DNA of 64,000 nt from contig NZ_JAODMK010000016.1 in NCBI RefSeq assembly GCF_025465545.1, positions 105,140-169,139 on the forward strand, given 5' to 3'. The position numbers and the translations under genes were made by a program. This document shows positions 8,781 to 18,582 of the stretch, piece by piece; position 1 is the first letter of the stretch, and every line of letters starts with the position of its first letter. Origin of the DNA: Naasia sp. GTDB taxonomy: Bacteria > Actinomycetota > Actinomycetes > Actinomycetales > Microbacteriaceae. The notes under the pieces are model-generated. The model ran no database searches and was not told where the DNA came from. It was given only the letters and a program-made list of their open reading frames with translations.

Positions 8781-9914
8781 GTGAGCGTGGCCGACGCCCC
8801 CCAGCACGATGCGGTCTCCGTGCAGATGATCTCCCCCGAGGGACGCTTCGAACCGAACGCGGCCGCCGAGGAGTTCCTGCCGTACCTGGATCGACTCGAC
8901 GAGGACCGCCTGCGCACCTTCTATCGAGACATGGCGGTCATCCGGCGCTTCGATGCCGAGGTGGGTCACCTGCAGCGGCAGGGTCAGCTCGCGCTCTGGG
9001 TGCCGAGCCACGGCCAGGAGGCCGCCCAGGTCGGCTCCGGCCATGCCGCCCGGCCGCAGGACTCGATCTTCCCGGCGTACCGCGAGCACGCGGTCGCGAA
9101 GATCCGCGGCGTCGACCTGATCGACATCGTGCGGATGCTGCGCGGCCTCACGCACGGTGGCTGGGTGCCGGCGGAGCACGGCAACTTCCACCTCTACACC
9201 CTCGTGATCGGCTCGCAGACGCTGCACGCCACCGGCTACGCCATGGGCATCGCCCTCGACGGAGCGCCCACCGGCGATCCGGAGAAGGACGAGGCCGTCA
9301 TGGTCTACTTCGGTGACGGGGCGACGTCGCAGGGCGACACCAACGAGGCGATGATCTGGGCCGCGAGCTACGCGACGCCTCAGGTGTTCTTCCTGCAGAA
9401 CAACCACTGGGCCATCTCGGTGCCGGTCAGCCGCCAGTCCCGCACTCCCCTCGTGGACCGGGCCCGCGGGTTCGGACTGCGCTCCACCCGCATCGACGGC
9501 AACGACGTGCTCGCGAGCTACGCCGTGACGGCCAAGCAGCTCGACGACGCTCGGGCGGGCCGGGGCCCCGGCTTCATCGAGGCGATGACCTACCGGATCG
9601 GGGCGCACACCACCTCCGACGATCCCACCCGCTACCGCGGCGCCGACGAGCTGAAGTTCTGGGAGGCGCGCGATCCGATCACCCGGTACCGCCACCACCT
9701 CGAGCAGCGGGAGCTGGCGGATGCAGCCTTCTTCGCGGACGTGGAGTCGGAGGCCGCCGACCTCGCAGCGGACACCCGGCGGCGCACGCTCGCCCTGGGC
9801 ACGCCCGGCATCGACCTGATCTTCGACAACGTGTACGCGGAGGACCACCCGGTCCCCCGTGAGCAGAAGAAGTGGCTGCAGGACTACGAAGCCGGCTTCG
9901 GGGAGGCGCGATGA
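8781..9914 (+). CDS. Pyruvate/branched-chain 2-oxoacid dehydrogenase E1 alpha subunit
   Basis: QMISPEGRFEPN..., YFGDGATSQGDTNEAMIWAASY TPP motif. Confidence 0.92.
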   Translation: MSVADAPQHDAVSVQMISPEGRFEPNAAAEEFLPYLDRLDEDRLRTFYRDMAVIRRFDAEVGHLQRQGQLALWVPSHGQEAAQVGSGHAARPQDSIFPAYREHAVAKIRGVDLIDIVRMLRGLTHGGWVPAEHGNFHLYTLVIGSQTLHATGYAMGIALDGAPTGDPEKDEAVMVYFGDGATSQGDTNEAMIWAASYATPQVFFLQNNHWAISVPVSRQSRTPLVDRARGFGLRSTRIDGNDVLASYAVTAKQLDDARAGRGPGFIEAMTYRIGAHTTSDDPTRYRGADELKFWEARDPITRYRHHLEQRELADAAFFADVESEAADLAADTRRRTLALGTPGIDLIFDNVYAEDHPVPREQKKWLQDYEAGFGEAR

Positions 9915-10885
9915 CGACCTGGACGATGGCCAAGGCCCTCAACCGCGGGCTCGAGGCGGCGATGGTCGCCGACGACAAGGTGATCCTGATGGGCGAGGAC
10001 ATCGGCCCGCTCGGCGGCGTCTTCCGCGTGACGGAAGGCCTCTCGGCCCGGTTCGGGACCGACCGGGTGCTCGACACGCCCCTCGGCGAGTCCGGCATCG
10101 TCGGCGCGGCCATCGGCCTCGCCATGCGCGGCTACCGGCCCGTGTGCGAGATCCAGTTCGACGGCTTCATCTATCCCGCATTCGACCAGATCACCTCTCA
10201 GCTGGCCAAGCTCACGGCCCGGCACGAGGGCTCTGCCCGGTTCCCGATCGTGATCCGGGTGCCCTACGGCGGTCACATCGGCGCCGTCGAGCACCACCAG
10301 GAGAGCCCGGAGGCGTACTTCGCGCACACCCCGGGCCTGCGCCTCGTCTCGCCGAGCACGCCGAACGACGCCTACTGGATGATCCAGCAGGCCATCGCCT
10401 CCGACGACCCGGTCATGTTCTTCGAGCCGAAGAGCCGCTACTGGCCCAAGGGCGAGGTCGATGAGGGCGAGTCCGCCGCTCCCCTGCACACCACCCGGGT
10501 GGTGCGCGGGGGCACCGACGTCACCCTCGTCGGCCACGGGGCGATGGTGAGCGTGCTGCTGCAGGCCGCAGAGGTCGCGGCAGGCGAGGGCACGAGCATC
10601 GAGGTCGTCGACCTCCGCTCGCTGTCGCCGGTCGACTACGGACCGCTGCTCAAGTCCGTGGAGAAGACGGGCCGGCTCGTGGTCGCGCAGGAGGCGCCCG
10701 GCTTCGCGAGCGTCGGCTCGGAGATCGCGGCCACCATCGCGGAGCGGGCGTTCTACGCGCTCGAGGCCCCGGTGCTGCGCGTCTCGGGCTTCGACGCGCC
10801 CTTCCCGCCCGCCAAGCTCGAATCCCTCTACCTTCCCGACGCCGACCGCGTGCTCGATGCGGTCGACCGCGCACTCAACTACTAG
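9911..10885 (+). CDS. 2-oxoacid dehydrogenase E1 beta subunit
   Basis: [44 protein letters not shown] overlap with E1 alpha. Confidence 0.94.
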   Translation: MTTWTMAKALNRGLEAAMVADDKVILMGEDIGPLGGVFRVTEGLSARFGTDRVLDTPLGESGIVGAAIGLAMRGYRPVCEIQFDGFIYPAFDQITSQLAKLTARHEGSARFPIVIRVPYGGHIGAVEHHQESPEAYFAHTPGLRLVSPSTPNDAYWMIQQAIASDDPVMFFEPKSRYWPKGEVDEGESAAPLHTTRVVRGGTDVTLVGHGAMVSVLLQAAEVAAGEGTSIEVVDLRSLSPVDYGPLLKSVEKTGRLVVAQEAPGFASVGSEIAATIAERAFYALEAPVLRVSGFDAPFPPAKLESLYLPDADRVLDAVDRALNY

Positions 10886-10895
10886 GAGGCCGCGG

Positions 10896-12191
10896 ATGAG
10901 CACGGCGAAGTTCAACCTGCCCGACGTGGGCGAGGGCCTCACCGAGGCCGAGATCGTGGCGTGGAGGGTCGCCCCCGGCGACACCGTCGAGGTCAACCAG
11001 GTGATCGTGGAGATCGAGACCGCCAAGTCCCTCGTCGAGCTCCCCTCCCCCTACGCGGGCGTCGTCAGCGAGCTGCTGGTGGCCGAGGGCGACACCGTCG
11101 AGGTGGGCACGCCCATCATCACGGTGACGGCCGAGGGTGCACAGCTCTCCTCCCCGCTCACCACCCCGGCCCAGGCGGCACTGCCCGGCGAGGTGCAGGT
11201 GACCGAGGGCAACGAGGACACCCAGCTCGAGTCCGGCAGCGTGCTCGTCGGCTACGGCACGGGCGGCCACGCCGTCACCCGCCGCTCCGGCCGCCGCGCG
11301 GCGCCCGCCGCACCGACCGGCCCGCTCGGCGGCACGGTCGTGGCGAAGCCGCCCATCCGCAAGTTCGCCAAGGAGCTCGGCGTCGACCTGGGCACGGTCA
11401 CCGCGACCGGCTCCCGCGGCGAGGTGACCCGCGACGACGTCATCCGGCACGCCTCCCAGGCCAGCGTGTTCCGCAACATCCAGACCCCGGAGTGGCCGGA
11501 GTCGCGCGAGGAGCGCATCCCCGTGAAGGGCGTGCGCAAGGCGATCGCGGCCGCGATGGTGTCCAGCGCGTTCACCGCCCCGCACGTGAGCCTGTTCGTC
11601 GACGTCGATGCCAGTCGCACCATGGAGTTCGTCAAGCGTCTGAAGGCCTCCCCCGACTTCGCCGGGGTCAAGGTCTCACCGCTGCTGATCATGGCCAAGG
11701 CGATCATCTGGGCCGTCCGGCGCAACCCCACGGTGAACAGCACCTGGACCGACCGCGAGATCATCGTGCACCACTACGTGAACCTCGGGATCGCGGCGGC
11801 GACGCCTCGCGGCCTGATCGTGCCGAACGTCAAGGACGCGCAGGACATGTCGCTCCTGACCCTGGCCGCCGCACTGGAGAATCTCACCCTCACCGCCCGT
11901 GACGGCAAGACCCAGCCGAGCGACATGGCGGACGGCACCATCACCATCACCAACATCGGCAGCTTCGGCATGGACACGGGGACCCCGATCCTCAACCCGG
12001 GCGAGGTCACGATCGTCGCGCTCGGCGCGATCCGGCAGAAGCCGTGGGTGGTGGACGGCGAGGTGCTCCCCCGCTACGTGACGACGATCGGCGCGAGCTT
12101 CGATCACCGGATCGTCGACGGGGACGTGGCCAGCAGGTTCGTGGCGGACGTGGCGAGCGTGATGGAAGAGCCGGCGCTGCTCCTCGACTGA
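10896..12191 (+). CDS. Dihydrolipoamide acyltransferase (E2)
   Basis: Lipoyl domain [18 protein letters not shown]...[14 protein letters not shown]; catalytic [15 protein letters not shown]. Confidence 0.95.
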   Translation: MSTAKFNLPDVGEGLTEAEIVAWRVAPGDTVEVNQVIVEIETAKSLVELPSPYAGVVSELLVAEGDTVEVGTPIITVTAEGAQLSSPLTTPAQAALPGEVQVTEGNEDTQLESGSVLVGYGTGGHAVTRRSGRRAAPAAPTGPLGGTVVAKPPIRKFAKELGVDLGTVTATGSRGEVTRDDVIRHASQASVFRNIQTPEWPESREERIPVKGVRKAIAAAMVSSAFTAPHVSLFVDVDASRTMEFVKRLKASPDFAGVKVSPLLIMAKAIIWAVRRNPTVNSTWTDREIIVHHYVNLGIAAATPRGLIVPNVKDAQDMSLLTLAAALENLTLTARDGKTQPSDMADGTITITNIGSFGMDTGTPILNPGEVTIVALGAIRQKPWVVDGEVLPRYVTTIGASFDHRIVDGDVASRFVADVASVMEEPALLLD

Positions 12192-12197
12192 GCGACT

Positions 12198-12227
12198 TTG
12201 ACAACCATTATCAATAACGGCTAGCGT
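12198..12227 (+). promoter_or_regulatory. Predicted znuA promoter (TTGACA-N18-TAGCGT) with overlapping Zur-type operator TGACAACCATTATCA (12199-12213)
   Basis: AT-rich dyad TGAyAA...TTrTCA in GC-rich DNA directly upstream of zinc transporter-zur operon. Confidence 0.75.
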
Positions 12228-12287
12228 CGGGACGGCGCGGCTCGCGCCCTCGGCACGTCCGAGCCGTCCCCCTGCACCGAAGGCCGC

Positions 12288-13175
12288 ATGCGCTTCCTCC
12301 TGCTCCCCGCCCTCGCGCTCCTGGCGCCGGCGCTGGTGGCCTGCGGTGCGTCACCCGCTGAGAGCGACCCCCGCCCCTCGGTCGTCGCCTCCACCGACGT
12401 CTATGCATCCGTGGCCACCGCGATCGGCGGCGACCGGATCCGGGTCACCTCGATCCTCTCCGGCGACAGGGATCCGCACGAGTACCAGGCCTCGGCGCGG
12501 GACCTCCTCGCCGTCTCGCGGGCGGACGTGGTGATCCGCAACGGCGGCGGGTACGACTCCTTCCTCGACCCGATGCTCCAGGTGGACACCGATGTGCTCG
12601 ACACGGCCGCACTGATCGGGTTCGACCCCGAGTCGGAAGGCATCGCCGGCAATGAGCACCTCTGGTACGCCCTGCCCGTCATGGGCGGCGTCGCCGACGC
12701 GCTGGCGGAGCAGCTTGCCGACATCGATCCCTCGGGCGCAGAGCTCTACCGGGACAACCTCCTCGCCTTCGACTCCCGCCTTGCCGAGCTCGAGGGGCGG
12801 GTCGCCGCGCTGTCGGAGGAGGAGGACCCGGCCTCCGGCGTACTCGTCACGGAGCCGGTGCCGCTCCATCTGCTCGCCGACCTCGGCCTCGAGGACCGCA
12901 CTCCCCCGCAGTTCTCGCAGGCTGTCGAGGAGGACGGCGACGTCGCTCCCCAGGTGCTCGCCTCTGTGCTCCACCTCGTCCGGGGCGGGAGGCTCGCCTT
13001 CCTCGCGTACAACCCGCAGACCGCGACCGCTCAGACCGAGCAGGTGCGGGGGGCGGCGGAGGCGGCCGGTCTCCCGGTGGTCGAGTTCACCGAGACGCTG
13101 CCAGCGGGACTGACCTACCTCGACTGGATGAGCGCCAACATCGAGCACGTCGCCTCGGTGCTCGGAGCCGACTGA
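12288..13175 (+). CDS. Zinc ABC transporter substrate-binding lipoprotein (ZnuA/AztC-like)
   Basis: Lipobox LVACG; SILSGDRDPHEYQASARD, RNGGGYDSFLDPML, NEHLWYALP. Confidence 0.88.
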   Translation: MRFLLLPALALLAPALVACGASPAESDPRPSVVASTDVYASVATAIGGDRIRVTSILSGDRDPHEYQASARDLLAVSRADVVIRNGGGYDSFLDPMLQVDTDVLDTAALIGFDPESEGIAGNEHLWYALPVMGGVADALAEQLADIDPSGAELYRDNLLAFDSRLAELEGRVAALSEEEDPASGVLVTEPVPLHLLADLGLEDRTPPQFSQAVEEDGDVAPQVLASVLHLVRGGRLAFLAYNPQTATAQTEQVRGAAEAAGLPVVEFTETLPAGLTYLDWMSANIEHVASVLGAD

Positions 13176-13191
13176 GGATGCCGGAGCTTCC

Positions 13192-13995
13192 GTGGTGATA
13201 CCAAGCGCGGGCTCCCCCGCCCCGGCGCTCGAGCTGTCGGCCGCAACCCTGGAGCTGGGCGGGCGCGTCCTGTGGCGCGACCTGGACCTGCGCCTGGCGC
13301 CGGGTGAGTTCCTCGCCGTCCTCGGACCGAACGGCGCGGGCAAGTCCAGCCTGCTGCGCGCCGTCCTGGGCCAGCAGCCCCTCGCATCCGGGGCGGTGCG
13401 GGCGCTCGGACGGCCCATCACACGGGGACGGGAGGACATCGGGTACATCCCCCAGCAGCGCCTGTTCGACCGGGACACCGCGCTGCGCACTCGGGACCTC
13501 GTCGCGCTGGGGCTCGACGGCACGCGGTTCGGCCCCGGGTGGCCGTCCCGCGGACGGCGGCAGGCGATTGACGCGGCACTGGAGCGGACCGGCCTTCTCG
13601 ACCGGTCCCGCGCCCCTCTCGGCCTGCTCTCGGGCGGCGAGCAGCAGCGCGCCCGGATCTCCCAGGCCCTCGTCTCCGCGCCGGGCCTGCTGCTCTGCGA
13701 CGAACCCCTGCTCTCCCTCGACCTTGCGCATCAGCGGGCGGTGAGCGACGCCATCGACGGTCACCGCCGTGAAACCAGCGCGGGAGTCGTCATGGTGACC
13801 CACGACATCAACCCGGTCCTCGGCCTGGTCGACAAGGTCCTCTACCTGGCGGCCGGGCGGCACCTCGTGGGACCCCCGACCGACGTGCTGCGCACCGAGG
13901 TGCTCAGCGATCTCTACGGCACCCACGTGGACGTGCTGAACGTGCACGGCAGGATCGTCGTGGTGGGCCCGCCCTCCGAGTCGGGATCGCCCTGA
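13192..13995 (+). CDS. Metal (zinc) ABC transporter ATP-binding protein
   Basis: LGPNGAGKSSLLRAVLG, LSGGEQQRARISQAL, LLLCDEPLLSLD, MVTHDINPV. Confidence 0.92.
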   Translation: MVIPSAGSPAPALELSAATLELGGRVLWRDLDLRLAPGEFLAVLGPNGAGKSSLLRAVLGQQPLASGAVRALGRPITRGREDIGYIPQQRLFDRDTALRTRDLVALGLDGTRFGPGWPSRGRRQAIDAALERTGLLDRSRAPLGLLSGGEQQRARISQALVSAPGLLLCDEPLLSLDLAHQRAVSDAIDGHRRETSAGVVMVTHDINPVLGLVDKVLYLAAGRHLVGPPTDVLRTEVLSDLYGTHVDVLNVHGRIVVVGPPSESGSP

Positions 13996-14870
13996 TGGCC
14001 GACTGGATCGCCCAGCTCTGGGGCACGCTCTTCAACTTCGACGACTACGGCGCACTGCTCCTGCTGCTGCGCAACTCGATCCTCGCGGGCGCGGTGCTCG
14101 GCGTCGTCGGCGGGCTCGTCGGCTACTTCGTGATGCACCGTGACCTCGCCTTCGCCGTGCACGGCATCAGCGAGCTCTCCTTCGCGGGAGCCTCCGCGGC
14201 ACTGCTCTTCGGTGCGAACGTGGTCGTGGGGTCTCTCGCCGGGTCGCTGCTCGCTGCCCTCCTGATCGGGGTCCTCGGCACCCGCGCCCGGGAGCGGAAC
14301 TCCGTGATCGGGGTGGTGATGCCGTTCGGGCTGGGACTCGGGATCCTGTTCCTCGCCCTCTACCAGGGGCGCGCCTCGAACAAGTTCGGCCTGCTGACGG
14401 GGCAGATCGTGGCGGTGGACAGCCCGGAGCTGGTGGTGCTGCTCACCGTCTCCGCCGTGGTCCTGGTGGCGCTGGCGGTGCTCTGGCGCCCCCTGCTCTT
14501 CGCGAGCGTGGACGAGGACGTCGCCGCCGCGCGCGGGGTGCCGGTCCGGGCGCTCTCCATCGCGTTCCTCCTGCTCCTGGGCCTCGCCACCGCCGTCGCG
14601 ATCCACATCCTCGGCGCACTGCTCGTGCTCTCGCTGCTGGTGACCCCCGCGGCCGCGGCCATGCGGGTGGCGTCCTCTCCCCCGGTCGTCGTCTCGCTCA
14701 GCGTGCTGTTCGCCCTCACGGCGATGGTCGGCGGGATCCTGCTCGCGCTGGGCGCATCCATCCCGATCAGCCCCTACGTGACCACGATCTCGTTCCTTCT
14801 CTACCTCGGCTGCCGCATCGTCGGCGCCCGGCGGAGGCCTCGCGGGGCCCGCCTACACTGGGCGCGATGA
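13995..14870 (+). CDS. Metal (zinc) ABC transporter permease
   Basis: ABC-3 family permease: LVGYFVMHRDLAFAVHGISELSFAGASAALLFG. Confidence 0.92.
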   Translation: MADWIAQLWGTLFNFDDYGALLLLLRNSILAGAVLGVVGGLVGYFVMHRDLAFAVHGISELSFAGASAALLFGANVVVGSLAGSLLAALLIGVLGTRARERNSVIGVVMPFGLGLGILFLALYQGRASNKFGLLTGQIVAVDSPELVVLLTVSAVVLVALAVLWRPLLFASVDEDVAAARGVPVRALSIAFLLLLGLATAVAIHILGALLVLSLLVTPAAAAMRVASSPPVVVSLSVLFALTAMVGGILLALGASIPISPYVTTISFLLYLGCRIVGARRRPRGARLHWAR

Positions 14871-15286
14871 AGCGCAACACCTGGCAGCGGCAGGCGGTGC
14901 GGTCCGCCCTCGGCGAGTCCGCGGGCTTCGTGTCCGCCCAGGAGCTGCACGCCTCCCTGCGCGATGCGGGCTCTCCCATCGGGCTGGCCACCGTCTACCG
15001 TGCGCTCGCCGACCTCGCCGTCGAGGGGGACGCCGACTCGCTGCAGTCGGTGGAGGGCGAGAGCCTCTACCGGGCCTGCGCCTCGCCCCGGCATCATCAC
15101 CACCTCATCTGCCGCAGCTGCGGAACCACGGTCGAGGTGGAGGCGGACGATGTGGAGGAGTGGGCCGCTGCGACCGCCGCGCGGCACGGCTTCACCGAGC
15201 CGCGCCATGTCATCGACGTGTTCGGGCTGTGCGCCGCCTGCACCTCAGCGGGGCCGCGTGTTGCGGCGAGCCCCCCGAGTCCGTAG
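14867..15286 (+). CDS. zur: Fur-family transcriptional regulator Zur
   Basis: QRQAVRSALGESAGFVSAQELH..., HHHHLICRSCGTTVEVE, FGLCAAC; ends the zinc transporter operon. Confidence 0.88.
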   Translation: MKRNTWQRQAVRSALGESAGFVSAQELHASLRDAGSPIGLATVYRALADLAVEGDADSLQSVEGESLYRACASPRHHHHLICRSCGTTVEVEADDVEEWAAATAARHGFTEPRHVIDVFGLCAACTSAGPRVAASPPSP

Positions 15287-15298
15287 CATTGACGGTCG

Positions 15299-15321
15299 GC
15301 CGTCGGGTCCGAACCGACGGC
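15299..15321. terminator. Hairpin between zur and rpmB
   Basis: GCCGTCGG-GTCCGAA-CCGACGGC perfect 8-bp stem; no U-tract. Confidence 0.45.
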
Positions 15322-15409
15322 AGCGCCCCCAGCAGGCTTCTCGCCTACGGGTGTGCGCAGACAAGGGATCTTGGGCGGAGCCGATCGGCTTCGCGGTATT
15401 GGAGGAATC

Positions 15410-15646
15410 ATGGCAGCAGTCTGCCAAGTGACCGGAGCGGTTCCCGGCTTCGGACACAACATCTCGCACTCGCACCGCCGCACCAAGCGGCGCTTCGACC
15501 CGAACGTGCAGCGGCGCAAGTACTACGTGCCATCGCTCCGGCGCAACATCACGCTGAACGTGAGCGCCAAGGGGATCAAGGTCATTGACGTGCGCGGCAT
15601 CGAGTCCGTCGTCAAGGACATGCTGGCCCGTGGGGAGAAGATCTGA
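15410..15646 (+). CDS. rpmB: 50S ribosomal protein L28 (zinc-independent type)
   Basis: [34 protein letters not shown]...; single Cys, no CxxC pairs. RBS GGAGG. Confidence 0.95.
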   Translation: MAAVCQVTGAVPGFGHNISHSHRRTKRRFDPNVQRRKYYVPSLRRNITLNVSAKGIKVIDVRGIESVVKDMLARGEKI

Positions 15647-15813
15647 TGGCACGCCAGCAGGACGTCCGCCCGATCATCAAACTCCGTTCCACGGCCGGCA
15701 CCGGGTACACCTATGTGACCCGCAAGAACCGCCGCAACAACCCCGACCGCATCGTGCTCAAGAAGTACGACCCGGTTATCCGCAAGCACGTCGAATTCCG
15801 CGAGGAGCGGTAA
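15646..15813 (+). CDS. rpmG: 50S ribosomal protein L33 (zinc-independent type)
   Basis: ATG overlaps rpmB stop (TGATGG); translated by hand [55 protein letters not shown]; no Cys. Below the ORF-track size cutoff. Confidence 0.95.
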   Translation: MARQQDVRPIIKLRSTAGTGYTYVTRKNRRNNPDRIVLKKYDPVIRKHVEFREER

Positions 15814-15815
15814 CT

Positions 15816-16121
15816 ATGGCCAAGAAGAGCAAGATCGCGCGCAACGAGCAGCGCAAGGTGATCGTCGACCGCTGGGCCGCCAAGCGGCTCGAGCTGAAGA
15901 AGGCACTCATCGCCCCCACCTCCACCGACGAGCAGCGCGAGGAGGCCCGCCTGGGCCTGCAGAAGATGCCGCGCGACGCATCGCCGGTCCGCCTGCGGAA
16001 CCGGGACGCCGTCGACGGCCGTCCCCGTGGCAACCTCAGCAAGTTCGGAATCTCCCGTGTGCGTTTCCGCGATATGGCCCATCGGGGCGAATTGCCTGGT
16101 ATCACGAAGTCAAGCTGGTAA
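15816..16121 (+). CDS. rpsN: 30S ribosomal protein S14 (long, zinc-independent type)
   Basis: [24 protein letters not shown]...[41 protein letters not shown]; 101 aa, no Cys. Confidence 0.95.
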   Translation: MAKKSKIARNEQRKVIVDRWAAKRLELKKALIAPTSTDEQREEARLGLQKMPRDASPVRLRNRDAVDGRPRGNLSKFGISRVRFRDMAHRGELPGITKSSW

Positions 16122-16127
16122 GTTACT

Positions 16128-16149
16128 GGGCGGTCACGCTTGACCGCCC
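16128..16149. terminator. Hairpin after rpsN
   Basis: GGGCGGTCA-CGCT-TGACCGCCC perfect 9-bp stem 6 nt after the stop. Confidence 0.6.
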
Positions 16150-16230
16150 GGGCTTCCTGCCCCCATCGTGATACACGTCAAACGAAGGCCGTCTTTCCCA
16201 GGATGGCGACAGTCCGAGGAGGACACATAT

Positions 16231-16512
16231 ATGGCATCCCTGAACCGCACCGATCTCGTCGCCGCTGTGGCTGCTGAGTCCGGCCAGAGCCAGTCCGCAG
16301 TCAACGGCGTCCTCGACGCCCTCTTCTCAACCCTGGCCAAGTCGGTCGGCGAGGGCACCAAGGTCACCATCCCGGGTTGGCTCGCAGTCGAGCAGACCTC
16401 GCGGGCTGCGCGCACCGGTCGGAACCCGCAGACCGGTGAGCCGATCGAGATCGCCGCGAGCAAGGGCGTCAAGATCAGCGCCGGAAGCAAGCTGAAGGCC
16501 GCCGCCAAGTAG
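16231..16512 (+). CDS. HU-family DNA-binding protein
   Basis: MASLNRTDLVAAVAAESGQSQSAVNGVLDAL..., RTGRNPQTGEPIEI; RBS GAGGAGG. Confidence 0.95.
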   Translation: MASLNRTDLVAAVAAESGQSQSAVNGVLDALFSTLAKSVGEGTKVTIPGWLAVEQTSRAARTGRNPQTGEPIEIAASKGVKISAGSKLKAAAK

Positions 16513-16523
16513 CACGAGTGCTC

Positions 16524-16561
16524 AGAGAGGGGACGCGCGGTTCGCCGCGCGTCCCCTCTCT
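16524..16561. terminator. Strong intrinsic terminator after HU gene
   Basis: AGAGAGGGGACGCGCGG-TTCG-CCGCGCGTCCCCTCTCT, perfect 17-bp stem with UUCG tetraloop. Confidence 0.9.
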
Positions 16562-16629
16562 CGTCTCCCCGGGACTCGACGCTGCCGAACGCGCCGGTCG
16601 CCGAGTGGTCGCCGCCTAGGCTTGCGGAC

Positions 16630-18546
16630 GTGGCTTCCGGACCTGCCCCCGCGCGCCCCTCGGGCTATCTGGGCGCCGGCGTCCTCGCCGCCGCGGCCGC
16701 ACTCACGCTGCTGTTGGCCCTTGCCGTGGGCGGGGGAGCTGCGTCGCTGCTCATCGACGACCCGGGACCCGTCGTGCGCTTCGGACTGCCCGCGGCGCGG
16801 CTCCTCGTCGACCTCAGCGTCGCGCTGGCCCTGGGCGCGCTCGTCCTCGTCGCCTTCGCCCTCCCTCCGGGCCCGGTCCTCGGCCGCACGCTGGATCTCG
16901 CGGCAGCGGCGGCCGGCGTCTGGACCGTGGCAGCGGCAGTGACCGGGCTCCTCACCTTCCTCAGCGTCACCGCGGTGCCACTGTCCTTCGACGAGCAGTT
17001 CAGCGCCCAGCTCGGCTTCTTCCTCACCTCCATCCCCGCGGGACGGTCCTGGCTCGTCACGACCCTGATCGCCGCCTCGGTCACGGTGCTCTGCTTCGCG
17101 GTGCGGTCCAGGGGCCCCCTGCTCCTCGTGCTGCTGCTCGCGCTCGGCGGTCTCCTCCCTCTCGCCGAGCAGGGCCACAGCGCCGCTGCCGGCGACCACG
17201 ACCTGGCAGTTGGCGCTCTCGCCCTGCACCTGGTCTTCGCCGCGGTCTGGCTCGGCGGGCTGCTCTGCCTGATCCTGCTGCGTCCCCGCCTCGAGCGGGC
17301 GAGCGTCGCTGCCATCGCCGGCCGGTACTCGTCGATCGCCCTGGTCTGCTTCATCGCGGTGGCGGCATCCGGCTACGTCAGCGCGGAGATCCGGGTCGGC
17401 TCCCTCGACCGCCTTGCGACGCCCTATGGCGCGCTGGTGCTCGTCAAGGTCTCCGCCCTCGTCGCGCTCGGCGTCGCCGGCGCGCTCCATCGGCGGTTCG
17501 CGCTGCGCCGGCTGAGTGCGGGGGAGGACCGGTCGTTCTGGCGCCTCGTCCTCGGTGAGCTGGTGTTCCTCGGCATCGCGTCGGGCGCCGCGGCGGGGCT
17601 CGCGCGCACCGCGTCGCCGGTGAGTGATGACGTGCCCCTGGCCGACTCGTCGCCCTCGGCCATCCTCACAGGGGAACCGCTGCCTGCGCCGATCGGTTTC
17701 GGCACCCTGCTCGCCGGGGGACGCCTGGACCTGGCATGGCTGCTCCTCTGCGCATTCGGCGTCGCGTTCTACCTCGCGGGCGTCCTCCGCCTTCGAGGAA
17801 GAGGCGAGAGCTGGCCCGCGCAGCGCACCGCCGCGTGGATTCCCGGAATGGTGCTGCTCGCCGCGGTCACGAACGGAGGCATCGCGCTCTACGCCCGGCA
17901 CCTGTTCAGCGCGACAGCCCTCGGCATGACGATCCTGCTCGTGGCAATTCCGCTCTTCCTCGTCTGCGCACGCCCGCTGGAGCTGCTGAGCCGGGCCGCC
18001 GCACCGCGCCCGGACGGCAGCAGGGGGATGCGCGAGTGGGTCGGCCTGGCTCTCGACTCTCCGACCGGGAGGCGGCTGCGCACGCCCGGCTGGGCCGCGC
18101 TCACGGTGGGCATCGTCCTCGCACTCTGGGTCTACGGTCCTGCGCTGCGCTGGTCGGTCAGCGAGCAGCTCGGGCGGGAGCTGACGCCGGCGATCGAGCT
18201 GACCGCGGGCTGTCTCCTGGTCTCCGCGGCACTTTCCCGGCGCTTCGCGGCGTGGGCACGGGCAGCTGCCGTCGGGGCGGTCGCGCTCGCGTTCGCGGGA
18301 GTCGGCATCCTGCTCACCGCGGGGGACTCGCTCCTGCTCGCCGACTGGTTCGGCGCGATGGGCTGGGGGACGAGCGCGATCGCCGACCAGCGGCGGGGCG
18401 GGCTCGTGCTCCTTCTCGCGGCCCTGCTCCTCGCCGTGCTTGCCGCTGCGGCCGGGCTCCGCCGCGCGACTCCGCGGCAGCCGCGCGCGAACGCCGGCAC
18501 CCGTCGGTCACTGCGCGAGCGCGTGCGCCTGGCAGGCAAGGCCTGA
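16630..18546 (+). CDS. Multi-pass membrane protein with CopD-like and CtaG-like regions
   Basis: CopD-type HDLAVGALALHLVFAAVWLGGLLCL...; C-terminal CtaG-like helices. Domain assignment from recall. Confidence 0.7.
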   Translation: MASGPAPARPSGYLGAGVLAAAAALTLLLALAVGGGAASLLIDDPGPVVRFGLPAARLLVDLSVALALGALVLVAFALPPGPVLGRTLDLAAAAAGVWTVAAAVTGLLTFLSVTAVPLSFDEQFSAQLGFFLTSIPAGRSWLVTTLIAASVTVLCFAVRSRGPLLLVLLLALGGLLPLAEQGHSAAAGDHDLAVGALALHLVFAAVWLGGLLCLILLRPRLERASVAAIAGRYSSIALVCFIAVAASGYVSAEIRVGSLDRLATPYGALVLVKVSALVALGVAGALHRRFALRRLSAGEDRSFWRLVLGELVFLGIASGAAAGLARTASPVSDDVPLADSSPSAILTGEPLPAPIGFGTLLAGGRLDLAWLLLCAFGVAFYLAGVLRLRGRGESWPAQRTAAWIPGMVLLAAVTNGGIALYARHLFSATALGMTILLVAIPLFLVCARPLELLSRAAAPRPDGSRGMREWVGLALDSPTGRRLRTPGWAALTVGIVLALWVYGPALRWSVSEQLGRELTPAIELTAGCLLVSAALSRRFAAWARAAAVGAVALAFAGVGILLTAGDSLLLADWFGAMGWGTSAIADQRRGGLVLLLAALLLAVLAAAAGLRRATPRQPRANAGTRRSLRERVRLAGKA

Positions 18547-18582
18547 TCCAGCGCACGATCGGGCGATGGCGGGGGAGCGACG

